Positions 18,133 through 25,312 of a DNA stretch of 64,000 bases are shown piece after piece. A model generated the notes under the pieces. That model had not been told where the DNA came from. It did no database searches and was given only the letters and a program-made list of their open reading frames with translations. This stretch comes from Mycolicibacterium aromaticivorans JS19b1 = JCM 16368 (GTDB taxonomy: Bacteria > Actinomycetota > Actinomycetes > Mycobacteriales > Mycobacteriaceae). A program made the position numbers and the translations under genes. The stretch lies in the NCBI RefSeq assembly GCF_000559085.1, contig NZ_JALN02000002.1:380038-444037 (forward strand), given 5' to 3'. Each line of letters starts with the position of its first letter. Position 1 is the stretch's first letter.

Positions 18133-18299
18133 CGGCGGCCACCTCGATCCCGCTCGTCGTGGCCGCTTTGACGATCACATTGGCCAGCAACATGATCGCG
18201 GTCATGACTGCGTCGGCCGGCAATTGCTCGACCATCGGCTCCGGCGGCTGATCGGCTGTCGTTGGCGGGGAGCGGAGCTGGTATCAAACTGAGCTGGAC

Positions 18300-18620
18300 A
18301 GGCTGCACGGGAGTCCCCTTGCACCGTGACATCCCTGCAGCCTGTCCCCGCAGGTCGGCGATCAGCTCGCACACATGCAGCAGATCTGCCACCGACCCCA
18401 ACGTCGCAGCACCGCTATCCCCTCGCCAGAAACCGGCTCGGCATCGGTCCAGGCAGCCGGGATCAGCGATTTACTGCCGTCGCACATTTCCAGCAGCAAC
18501 TCGATGACCTCATGTCGACGCATCGCGCCCAACCCCCGCAACAACCGGTCCCGCAGGGGATGACGCGACCGCGTAACCCACACCGACGGCGGAAGGTCCT
18601 CGAGGCGGGCAGTGAGACGA
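18300..18620 (-). pseudogene. Recombinase-partner (DUF5372-like) protein remnant
   Basis: On the minus strand one frame gives LPPSVWVTRSRHPLRDRLLRGLG, then EVIELLLEMCDGSKSLIPAAWTD, and a second frame gives GSVADLLHVCELIADLRGQA. This resembles the small protein that accompanies serine recombinases in actinobacterial transposable units. At least one frameshift divides it, and its 5' end abuts the group II intron fragment at about 18610. The family identification is tentative. Confidence 0.45.
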
Positions 18621-19468
18621 GACGCGTTTGATCGGGTCAACCATGACGTGCTCATGGCCCGCCTTGCGCGGAAGGTGAAAGACAAACGGTTGTCGAAGCT
18701 GATCCGCTGCTATGTGGGGGCGGGGATCATGGTTGACGGTGTCCGGCAGCCGGTAAGTGAGGGCACCCCCGGGGTCCCCGTTGTCGTCGGAGCTTCGAAC
18801 ATTATGCTCCAAGATTTCGATCAGGAGTTCCGGAGCCATGAGCATCGGTTTGTCCGGTATGCCAACGATATTCGGGTCTTCGTGAAATCAGAGCCGCAGC
18901 CGAGTAGGTGCTCGAACAGAGCACCATGCCGCTAGAGCAGCGAACCAGAGCAAGTCCTCGATCAATCCGACAACGACAGCTGTGGTGCTGGGATTTGGGT
19001 TCTTCTTCACCGCCTCCGGGGTCAAGATCCGGGTCGCGCCCGCGGCGAGGCAACGGGTCAAAGCCCCTGTGCGGGCATTGACCTCGCGGCGCTAGGGTGT
19101 TGTCCGTGCAGTACCGCATCATGCGGTTGAACCTATACATCCGGGGCTGGACGGGGTATTTCCGCTTGGCGGCGAACCCGCGTACGTTTCCCGATCTGGA
19201 TGAATGGTTTCGCCGACGGATGCGCCAGATCCGATGGAAGGAATGGAAACTCGCCCGCTCCCGGGTCGCTCACCTGGGTGCCCTCGGGATCCGCGCTGAC
19301 CTGGCCTGGCAATGGGGCATGAGTAGCCACGGCTACTGGCGGACCTCCCGCTTTCGTATCCTGTATCGGGCTCTTCCCACTCAATCCACTCAATACTGGG
19401 AAGACCTGGGCCTCGTCCTCTTTCACCAAGCCTGGACCAGATTCCAACGACCCAATGACCCGCCGTAA
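18612..19468 (+). pseudogene. Group II intron reverse transcriptase/maturase remnant
   Basis: 18612-18900 reads as the RT core: FDRVNHDVLMARLARKVKDK, GIMVDGVRQPVSEGTP, then a damaged stretch and SNIML, followed by FVRYANDIRVFVKSE. The catalytic YADD box is YAND, so one metal-binding Asp is lost. After a gap the frame from 19097 reads LNLYIRGWTGYFRLA, then DLDEWFRRRMRQIRWKEWK and YWRTS, which is the maturase (GIIM) domain. The N-terminal RT blocks and the segment between the two parts are missing. No domain V hairpin was recognised downstream. Confidence 0.75.
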
Positions 19469-19827
19469 GCGAGGCCCGCACATCCAGTGGCCTGAAAGGC
19501 CGGGCGGGAAACCCGGCCCTCCTACTCGATTTGATCGGTGCCAGTCGGTACCGCTGCGGTCGTTGATCAGCGCCGGTTGGTGTCAGACTCTTTGCGCGGG
19601 TTGGGTACCGCAAGAAGATGGTTCGTCGCGAACGGTGAAACGCCCTGGAAATCCTGGAGGCAAACCCGGGACGCTTCACGGCCTACATGGGCGACCAATT
19701 GACGTATCGGCCTCTATATCAAGTTTGAGGACTAGGAGACCCGGCCTATCGACCGCGGCGTGACGACGGACACCTTTAGGCCTGGAGCCGAGCGTGCCGC
19801 GTTGTTCGCGTTCCACGGTAGACCGCC
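19469..19827. other. Non-coding stretch after the intron remnant
   Basis: About 360 bp with no supported gene. I looked for group II intron domain V/VI and saw no convincing hairpin. The end of the stretch borders the promoter of the duplicated dioxygenase beta gene. Confidence 0.4.
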
Positions 19828-19893
19828 TTGACGGCGAGGTGAGATCTGGCTAACATTCTCTACAGCGGAGGACTTATCTGTTCAGCAGAACAG
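19828..19893 (+). promoter_or_regulatory. Promoter and inverted repeat before dioxygenase beta gene, copy 1
   Basis: TTGACG (19828-19833) and TAACAT (19851-19856) are spaced by 17 bp, a good mycobacterial promoter. Just downstream is CTCTACA..GCGGAGG..TATCTG, very similar to the block downstream of the -10 at 51046. CTGTTC (19878-19883) and GAACAG (19888-19893) form a perfect 6-bp inverted repeat with a 4-bp spacer. The -35 lies just outside the near-identical duplicated segment, yet the second copy has a TTGACC at the same spacing. Confidence 0.55.
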
Positions 19894-20524
19894 GCTGGTC
19901 AGTATTGACGGTTTGCCGGAGGAGTTCGATTTGATGAACGCGGTCGCGGTGGACCGGGATACCCGTGAGTCCGTCGAGGACTTCATGTTTCGGGAAGCGG
20001 AGTTGCTCGATGGAGGACAGTTCCGGGACTGGTTGGGCCTGCTTGACCCCGACATCCGGTATGTGGTTCCGGTGCGCACAACCCGGGAGGACTCCGCGGG
20101 TTGGGTGAGCGCGATCGCGCACTGGAACGACGATTACACGGGCTTGGAGATGCGGGTCCTGCGCAGCGAGACGGAGTTCTCATGGGCGGAGTCACCTCGA
20201 TCCCGGACCCGCCACTTCGTGTCCAATATCCGCACCACTGCCGGACCTGGGGCTGATGAGTTGACCGTGCGGTCGAACCTGTTGTTCTTCCGCAGCCGCG
20301 GAGCTAGCGGACGGTGGGAGTTGCTGTCGGCTGAACGCGTCGACGTGCTGCGCCGGAGCGACGGGTCGCTGCGGCTCGCTCGGCGTGAGGTCTTGCTCGA
20401 CCATTCGACGCTGCCTATCGACAACCTGTCGGTAGTCCTGTAGCCACGCTCTCTCGCCGTCGTCGTCCTTGAAAGCACTGCCTGTCCAGAAAGGGTCCGA
20501 TCACATGACCACCGAAACAACCGA
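19839..20524 (+). repeat. Near-identical duplication, copy 1 (partner 31220-31904)
   Basis: This 686-bp segment recurs at 31220-31904. By eye I found one substitution (A20080 versus C31461, silent) and one indel (an extra G in the run before the alpha start codon). It contains the promoter -10, the beta-subunit gene and the first codons of the alpha-subunit gene. Here the identity ends 20 bases into the alpha gene; in copy 2 that gene is complete. The very low divergence points to a recent duplication or gene conversion. Confidence 0.95.
19934..20443 (+). CDS. Ring-hydroxylating dioxygenase beta subunit, copy 1
   Basis: A 169-residue beta (small) subunit of an aromatic-ring dioxygenase, a structural subunit with the cystatin-like fold. 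Diagnostic parts are VEDFMFREAELLDGGQFRDWLGLLDP near the N-terminus and RREVLLDHSTLPIDNLSVVL at the end. The protein is identical to that of 31315. The ATG at 19934 is preferred because GGAGGAG lies 9 bases before it; a TTG at 19913 is also in frame. A beta gene placed before the alpha gene recalls nidB-nidA of pyrene-degrading mycobacteria. In this copy no alpha gene follows, so the product could only work with an alpha subunit made elsewhere. Confidence 0.88.
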   Translation: MNAVAVDRDTRESVEDFMFREAELLDGGQFRDWLGLLDPDIRYVVPVRTTREDSAGWVSAIAHWNDDYTGLEMRVLRSETEFSWAESPRSRTRHFVSNIRTTAGPGADELTVRSNLLFFRSRGASGRWELLSAERVDVLRRSDGSLRLARREVLLDHSTLPIDNLSVVL

Positions 20525-20558
20525 AACGGGATTAACCAGGATGATGGTGAACGCGTGA
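20505..20558 (+). pseudogene. 17-codon stub of a dioxygenase alpha-subunit gene
   Basis: The ATG and first codons (MTTETTE) are those of the intact alpha gene at 31885. After codon 7 the sequence diverges and the frame ends at TGA 20556-20558, which overlaps the GTG (20555-20557) of the flavoprotein gene. The stub keeps the alpha gene's ribosome site (AGAAAGGG), so ribosomes that translate it could restart at the flavoprotein. This would be a recombination-made leader peptide. Confidence 0.7.
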
Positions 20559-22342
20559 TTGGGGTGCCGGGCGGTGACCTGGATCTGTCGGTTCAGGAGT
20601 GCGATGTCTTAGTGGTTGGTGGGGGGATTGGTGGAGTGCGGGCGGCATTGCGGGCGGCGGAGTTGGGGTCGTCGGTGATTCTGGTGGAGAAGGCGGTGGT
20701 TTCGCGGGCAGGACCGATGACTTATGTGCATAGCCAATACGCCCCTGATCACCGGGTGCAGGGTGAGGAGATGGTCGAGTGGATGCGCGAGTTCGTAGTG
20801 GGCAGCAACTATTTGGCCGATCAGGATTGGGTGGAGCAGTACATCGCCGAGGCGTACGACCGGGTTAATGAGCAGATCGAGTGGGGCGTTCCGTATTCCA
20901 CTCAGAAAGATGGGGCGCTGAAATATGTGTCGGTCCGCGGCCACAATCTTGGCACGACGCTGGGCGTGGATGGGCGCGTGTGTATGGAGATCCTCAAGGA
21001 GAGGATGAAGGCGGCGGGGGTGCGTCTGTTCGAGCGGGTCGATGTGATCGACTTGCTGACCACCGACGGTCGTCGGCCGACCGCTGGTGCGGTGTGCGGC
21101 GCGGTGGGGGTCAATGTGGTCACCGGTGAGTATCACGTCTTCACTGCGGGCAGCGTCATCCTCAATACCGGCCCCTGGTATCCGAAGCTGCACTACGCGT
21201 TCGCCGACCATTGCAGCGGGGAGGGGCATGTGGCGGCGTGGCGGGTGGGCGCTGAGTTCGCTGGCATGGAGTTCGGCCAGTTCGCTGCCTGGAGTTATTT
21301 CAATCGGTCGTTCTTCACGCCGGGTCAAGCCAAGATCCAGGGGATCGGGGGCAGGTTCTGCAACGCGGCGGGCGAGTACTTCATGGACCGCTATGACCCG
21401 ATCTGGGGGGATAAGGGGGGGCTGTTCACCATCGCGCGGGCGATCATGACCGAGATGGTGGAGGGCCGCGGTCCTTGCTATCTCGACTTGCGCCATGTCG
21501 CGCAATCTGATATCGATGTGCTCTACGAGGTGTCGCCGACGGTGCGGCGTGCCTTCACCGAGTTTGAGGTCGATCCCTCCACGGATCTGCTGGAGGTGAC
21601 CCCGTTCATCGTGCTCGGCACGAGCAGCACCAGCGGTCCCACGATCGATCTGGACGGTGCCACCACCGTGCCCGGCTTGTACGCGGTGGGGTACGGCACG
21701 GCGTGCCCGCATTTGATGTCGGGGATTTCTGGCAGCGGGATCTCGAGTTTCTCCGCGGTTGCGGGGTACCGGGCGGGCACTGCAGCAGCCGCGCGGGGCG
21801 GGGGCACTGTAGCGCGCACCGTGTGGGAGGAGCAAGCGCGAGAGAGCTTCGAGGGGTATTTCGCGCCTATGCGGCGGCTGAGGCAGGTCCGGCCGGCCGA
21901 CGTGTGGAAGGCCATCGGCGAGGCGACGGCGAATCCGGCGTTCGCACTGTTCAAGTCTGAGGCACGGATCGACGAGGCACTCACTGAGCTGTACCGGATC
22001 CGTGACCGGGTGTTGCGGTACGTCTTCGCGCCGGACTATCAGGAGCTTAAGAAGGCACACGAGGTTCGCGCCTATCTGACGTTGGCGATCATTACCTGCG
22101 AGGCGATGAAGCGGCGCACCGAGAGCCGTGGGGAGCTGTTTCGGATCGACTACCCGTACGCCGACAACGACGAGTGGCTCAAGTGGCTGCTCGTGCGCCG
22201 GGGCAGCGACGGTGAATTCGACCTGGAGTTCAGCGAGCGGGTCCTGCCGATTCAGTCGTGGCCGGTGCAGGCCCCACCGGGCCGCCATCCAAGTCCGTAC
22301 ACAGTGCCCGAAGGTTACCGCGAGGAGGTGGCAGTTCAGTGA
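20555..22342 (+). CDS. FAD-binding protein of the fumarate reductase/succinate dehydrogenase/AprA superfamily
   Basis: A 595-residue flavoprotein. The N-terminal dinucleotide fold is VLVVGGGIGGVRAALRAAELG followed by VILVEKAVVSRAG. The FAD-contacting C-terminal loop is LYAVGYGTACPHLMSGISGSG. The substrate-domain residues of fumarate reductases are not evident, and the overall plan is closer to AprA-like proteins that work with a dicluster ferredoxin. Such a ferredoxin is encoded directly downstream with a GTGA overlap. The substrate is unknown; reduction or dehydrogenation of a ring intermediate is possible. The gene is rich in G-ending codons compared with the pca or mce genes. The GTG start overlaps the alpha-subunit stub; true N-terminal residues may be lost. 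Confidence 0.75.
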   Translation: MIGVPGGDLDLSVQECDVLVVGGGIGGVRAALRAAELGSSVILVEKAVVSRAGPMTYVHSQYAPDHRVQGEEMVEWMREFVVGSNYLADQDWVEQYIAEAYDRVNEQIEWGVPYSTQKDGALKYVSVRGHNLGTTLGVDGRVCMEILKERMKAAGVRLFERVDVIDLLTTDGRRPTAGAVCGAVGVNVVTGEYHVFTAGSVILNTGPWYPKLHYAFADHCSGEGHVAAWRVGAEFAGMEFGQFAAWSYFNRSFFTPGQAKIQGIGGRFCNAAGEYFMDRYDPIWGDKGGLFTIARAIMTEMVEGRGPCYLDLRHVAQSDIDVLYEVSPTVRRAFTEFEVDPSTDLLEVTPFIVLGTSSTSGPTIDLDGATTVPGLYAVGYGTACPHLMSGISGSGISSFSAVAGYRAGTAAAARGGGTVARTVWEEQARESFEGYFAPMRRLRQVRPADVWKAIGEATANPAFALFKSEARIDEALTELYRIRDRVLRYVFAPDYQELKKAHEVRAYLTLAIITCEAMKRRTESRGELFRIDYPYADNDEWLKWLLVRRGSDGEFDLEFSERVLPIQSWPVQAPPGRHPSPYTVPEGYREEVAVQ

Positions 22343-22623
22343 TCGAGAGTATCGACGAGACAACCTGCGACGGGTGCAACGTCTGCATCGACAGCTGTCC
22401 GACTGGGGTGATCCGGCTGGTGGAGGGTGATGAACCATGGGCCACCACCAAGTGGCGAGCCAAGATCATCTACCCCAACGACTGTCATTCCTGTCGGTTG
22501 TGCGCGATCGATTGCCATGTGGACGCGATCGTCGTCAGCCACGCACTGGTGATCCCCGAACCATTCCTCCCCAGCGTCGTGCCCTCAGCCACAGTCGCGA
22601 CCCAGAACCAGGCGAACCCCTAG
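22339..22623 (+). CDS. Two-[4Fe-4S] ferredoxin partner of the flavoprotein
   Basis: A 94-residue dicluster ferredoxin with two motifs: CDGCNVCIDSCP (cluster 1) and CHSCRLCAIDC (cluster 2). The usual Pro after the last cysteine of cluster 2 is His. The GTG start overlaps the stop of the flavoprotein gene, so the two products are probably a complex, as AprA/AprB are. The last 25 residues are a Pro/Val-rich tail without motif. It should pass electrons to or from the flavoprotein; the partner beyond that is unknown. Confidence 0.8.
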   Translation: MIESIDETTCDGCNVCIDSCPTGVIRLVEGDEPWATTKWRAKIIYPNDCHSCRLCAIDCHVDAIVVSHALVIPEPFLPSVVPSATVATQNQANP

Positions 22624-22627
22624 CGTC

Positions 22628-22815
22628 ATGCCCGCCGTCGCGACGAGCCGGGGAGTGTTCAGTGTCTCCGGCGACCGGCGAGGTCCGGGCCTGGCCCGAA
22701 CTGCCCGGGGAAGGGCAAGGCCATGGCCGCCCACGGCCACACCATCGTCACCGCCGTCCACGAACAAGGGGTATTTCTGGCCACGGCGGGCGCTCACCAC
22801 CACCGAGGAGATTTT
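22628..22815 (+). pseudogene. Truncated, frameshifted copy of the Asp-box repeat protein gene
   Basis: The start reads MPAVATSRGVFSVSGD, almost the same as MPVVAASRGVFTVSGE of the intact gene at 35362. After a frameshift the second frame gives GEVRAWPELPG, and a third gives AMAAHGHTIVTAVHEQGVFLATAGA, both matching the intact protein. Homology ends near 22815; the remaining ~300 residues with the Asp boxes are gone. The remnant shows that a flavoprotein-ferredoxin-Asp-box protein unit once existed here. Confidence 0.7.
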
Positions 22816-23027
22816 CGATGAAGTAGTCAAACGCAGGTCAGTGGTTGTGGATTGGCAGACGGCGATCGCGCGCCGCGCTGCTCATTTAGCGGTCGAGTCG
22901 TCGCGGGACGCGAACCTCCCGTGGCCATCCGACTGGGCAACCATATGACAGTCATCCCGACGTTCTCAGGGCCGATTTGAAGCCCAGGGGCGTCGGCCAC
23001 CGTTACCTGCACGAAAGGTAGGACTTC

Positions 23028-24488
23028 ATGATCAACGGAAAGCTCATCATCAACGGACGTGAGGAGGCGTCTGATCGGACGATTGAAGTCGCCAGTCCGG
23101 CGGACACACGAGTGGTGCTCGGGTCGGTCCCGGACGCGACGTCCGTGCAAGTCGACGCGGCGGTGGAGGCGGCCGCAACGGCGTTCCCGGAGTGGTCGTC
23201 GCGGCCGCTAGAGGAACGGCAAGGGGCTCTACTTGCAGCCGCAGGCGTGATCCACGACATGATCGAGGAGTACGTACCTCTCCTGAGCCGTGAGAACGGA
23301 AAGATCCTCGAAGAGTCGAAGATCGACCTCGAGTTCGCTTCAGGCATCTGTAGCTACACCGCCGGCATCTCTGCCGAGACGCTGGCGGACCAGGAGATCC
23401 GGGACACCGGCGGCAGGACCCTCATCCGGCGCCGTCCAATCGGGCCGGTCGCCGCTATCACGCCCTGGAACTTCCCGGTGGTCTTGTCGTTCATGAAACT
23501 AGCGCCGGCGCTCGTCGCCGGCAACACAGTCGTCCTGAAGCCGTCGGAGAACTCCCCCCTAGTACTCACCGAGATCATCCGGGCCCTCCAGCAGCACTTC
23601 CCACCGGGTGTGCTTAACATGGTCACCGGCGGCGACACGGTCGGAGAGACGTTGGTCTCCCACCCGCTAATCCGCAAGATCGGTTTCACCGGCGGCATCG
23701 ACACTGGCCGCAAGGTCATGACTGCTGCGGCGCAAGACATCAAGCGGGTGACGCTCGAGCTTGGCGGAAACGACCCAGCAATCGTCCTCGACGACTTGGA
23801 CCTCTCACCGGGAACTATGCGGCGGATCGCGAAGGGCGCGTTCGGTACCACCGGCCAGGTGTGCTTCGGGCTTAAAAGGATCTACGTGCCGACCCGGATC
23901 CACGACCGGTTCGTCGAAGCGTTTTGCTCCGCGGTGGACGAGATCGTCGTTGGACCCGGGGACGATCCACGATCCACGATGGGTCCGCTGAATAACGCCC
24001 AGCAGAAGGGCATGGTCGAGAAGATCGTCGAAGACGCACGGGCGAGCGGAGCGATTATCACCACCCTCGGTCAGCGGCTAGATACGGCGGCGTGGGAGCA
24101 CGGCCACTTCATGATGCCCAGCGTGATTACTGAGGCTGATCCCCGGCTCGCGGTCGTCGAAGAGGAGCAGTTTGGGCCGGTGGTGCCTGTGCTGAGATAT
24201 GACGAGCTCGACGAGGTGATCCGGCTCGTGAACCAATCGCAGTATGGGCTGGCCGCCTCGATCTGGACCTCGGACGAAGAGCGCGCCTTCCTGCTTGGCC
24301 GTCGGCTCGACACAGGCTCGGTGTTCGTCAACAGCCACACCTTCACCTCTCTTGATCCCCGCGCGCCGTTCGGTGGGGCGAAGCGGAGCGGATTGGGCCG
24401 CGAGTTCTCCCCGGACAGCTTGCACGCCTATACCGAACTGCAGACCATCAGCCGTCGAACTGGCCCGCCCGGGCCGCCGCTGTCCTGA
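23028..24488 (+). CDS. NAD(P)-dependent aldehyde dehydrogenase
   Basis: A 486-residue aldehyde dehydrogenase. The oxyanion Asn is in ITPWNFPV, the general-base Glu in VTLELGGNDP (near 245), and the nucleophile is Cys279 (TTGQVCFGLKR). An aromatic aldehyde substrate is likely. In phenanthrene degradation the enzyme PhdK oxidises 2-carboxybenzaldehyde to phthalate, and this protein and the one at 51134 are the two candidates in the window. The ATG follows GAAAGGTAGGA. The preceding ~200 bp hold only the end of a gene remnant. Confidence 0.88.
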   Translation: MINGKLIINGREEASDRTIEVASPADTRVVLGSVPDATSVQVDAAVEAAATAFPEWSSRPLEERQGALLAAAGVIHDMIEEYVPLLSRENGKILEESKIDLEFASGICSYTAGISAETLADQEIRDTGGRTLIRRRPIGPVAAITPWNFPVVLSFMKLAPALVAGNTVVLKPSENSPLVLTEIIRALQQHFPPGVLNMVTGGDTVGETLVSHPLIRKIGFTGGIDTGRKVMTAAAQDIKRVTLELGGNDPAIVLDDLDLSPGTMRRIAKGAFGTTGQVCFGLKRIYVPTRIHDRFVEAFCSAVDEIVVGPGDDPRSTMGPLNNAQQKGMVEKIVEDARASGAIITTLGQRLDTAAWEHGHFMMPSVITEADPRLAVVEEEQFGPVVPVLRYDELDEVIRLVNQSQYGLAASIWTSDEERAFLLGRRLDTGSVFVNSHTFTSLDPRAPFGGAKRSGLGREFSPDSLHAYTELQTISRRTGPPGPPLS

Positions 24489-24871
24489 GCCTGGCAGACG
24501 CCAGACTAGGTCTAAGCCGTGGTGCACACCCCTGCGGACACCGTAACTGCCTCGTGAGGCTGTATGCAGCGCACGGATCTGGCCGGCAAGCCATACATGG
24601 CGGATGGATCGCTGCGGCAGGGCTCTCGAGTGATGTGCCGTGGGTTCGGTGGCGTCGCGATACTTGGTTAAGGCGACGGTTTGCGCGGGTTGGTGTAGCA
24701 GTTCGAACTCTATCGGAGTCGACTACGGGGTACGTCAGCGACTGCGTTGGCGAGCTTCTCGATCAGGCCGTCGACCTGAGCTCGTCCTCCATGACATCTG
24801 AATTGACAGACCGTGATCGAGCAGTTTCGACGGTGGTCGCACGACGAATCGATTGCGGAAGGTTGGTCGGC
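24489..24871. other. Gap upstream of mmpS
   Basis: About 380 bp with no supported gene. An in-frame extension of mmpS reaches back to 24554 but lacks family similarity. A TTGACA at about 24804 could be part of the mmpS-mmpL promoter, but I see no good -10 at proper spacing. Confidence 0.35.
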
Positions 24872-25312
24872 GTGAGGGTTATTCCGGTGGGCCGCTTGCT
24901 GAAAAAGGTGTGGATCCCGTTAATTCTGGTCGCGGTGTTGGCGGTCTCCGGCCTGGTGGTTTCGCGTCTGCACAAGATGTTCGGGTCGCAGGACCTGAAT
25001 GCCGGCGCCGGTTCCGGTATCGAGATCGTCCAGTTCAATCCCAAGGTCATGGTCTACGACGTCTTTGGCGCACCGGGGACCACCGCCCAGATCAGTTACT
25101 TCGACCCGGAAGCGAAAGTGCACACAGTCAATGTGCCGCTGCCCTGGTCGATCACCCTGTCAACGACGTTGCCCGCGGTCAGTGCCAGTCTCATGGCGCA
25201 GACCGACGGCGACCAGATTGGATGCCGCGTCACGGTGAACGGAACCGTCCGTGAAGAGCAATCAGCCGATGGGGTCAACGCCCAGACGTACTGCCTGGTG
25301 AAGTCCGCATGA
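24872..25312 (+). CDS. mmpS: MmpS-family membrane protein
   Basis: A 146-residue MmpS protein, the small accessory partner of an MmpL transporter. One N-terminal membrane helix (about residues 10-30, WIPLILVAVLAVSGLVV) is followed by a soluble periplasmic domain with the family motif VMYDVFGAPGTTAQISYFD, then PWSITLSTTLP and a conserved Cys pair (GCRVTVNG and YCLV). The GTG at 24872 with GGAAGG upstream gives the normal family length. The stop overlaps the mmpL start. Confidence 0.88.
   Translation: MRVIPVGRLLKKVWIPLILVAVLAVSGLVVSRLHKMFGSQDLNAGAGSGIEIVQFNPKVMVYDVFGAPGTTAQISYFDPEAKVHTVNVPLPWSITLSTTLPAVSASLMAQTDGDQIGCRVTVNGTVREEQSADGVNAQTYCLVKSA

Noticed and set aside
19469..19827. Group II intron domain V/VI after the maturase remnant
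   Set aside because: I looked for the typical short hairpin with a two-base bulge and GNRA loop and could not find it.
20609..22438. A 609-residue open frame on the minus strand opposite the flavoprotein gene
   Set aside because: It is the shadow of a GC-rich gene: the plus strand has clear FAD motifs, and the minus translation is rich in His/Arg/Pro without any motif.
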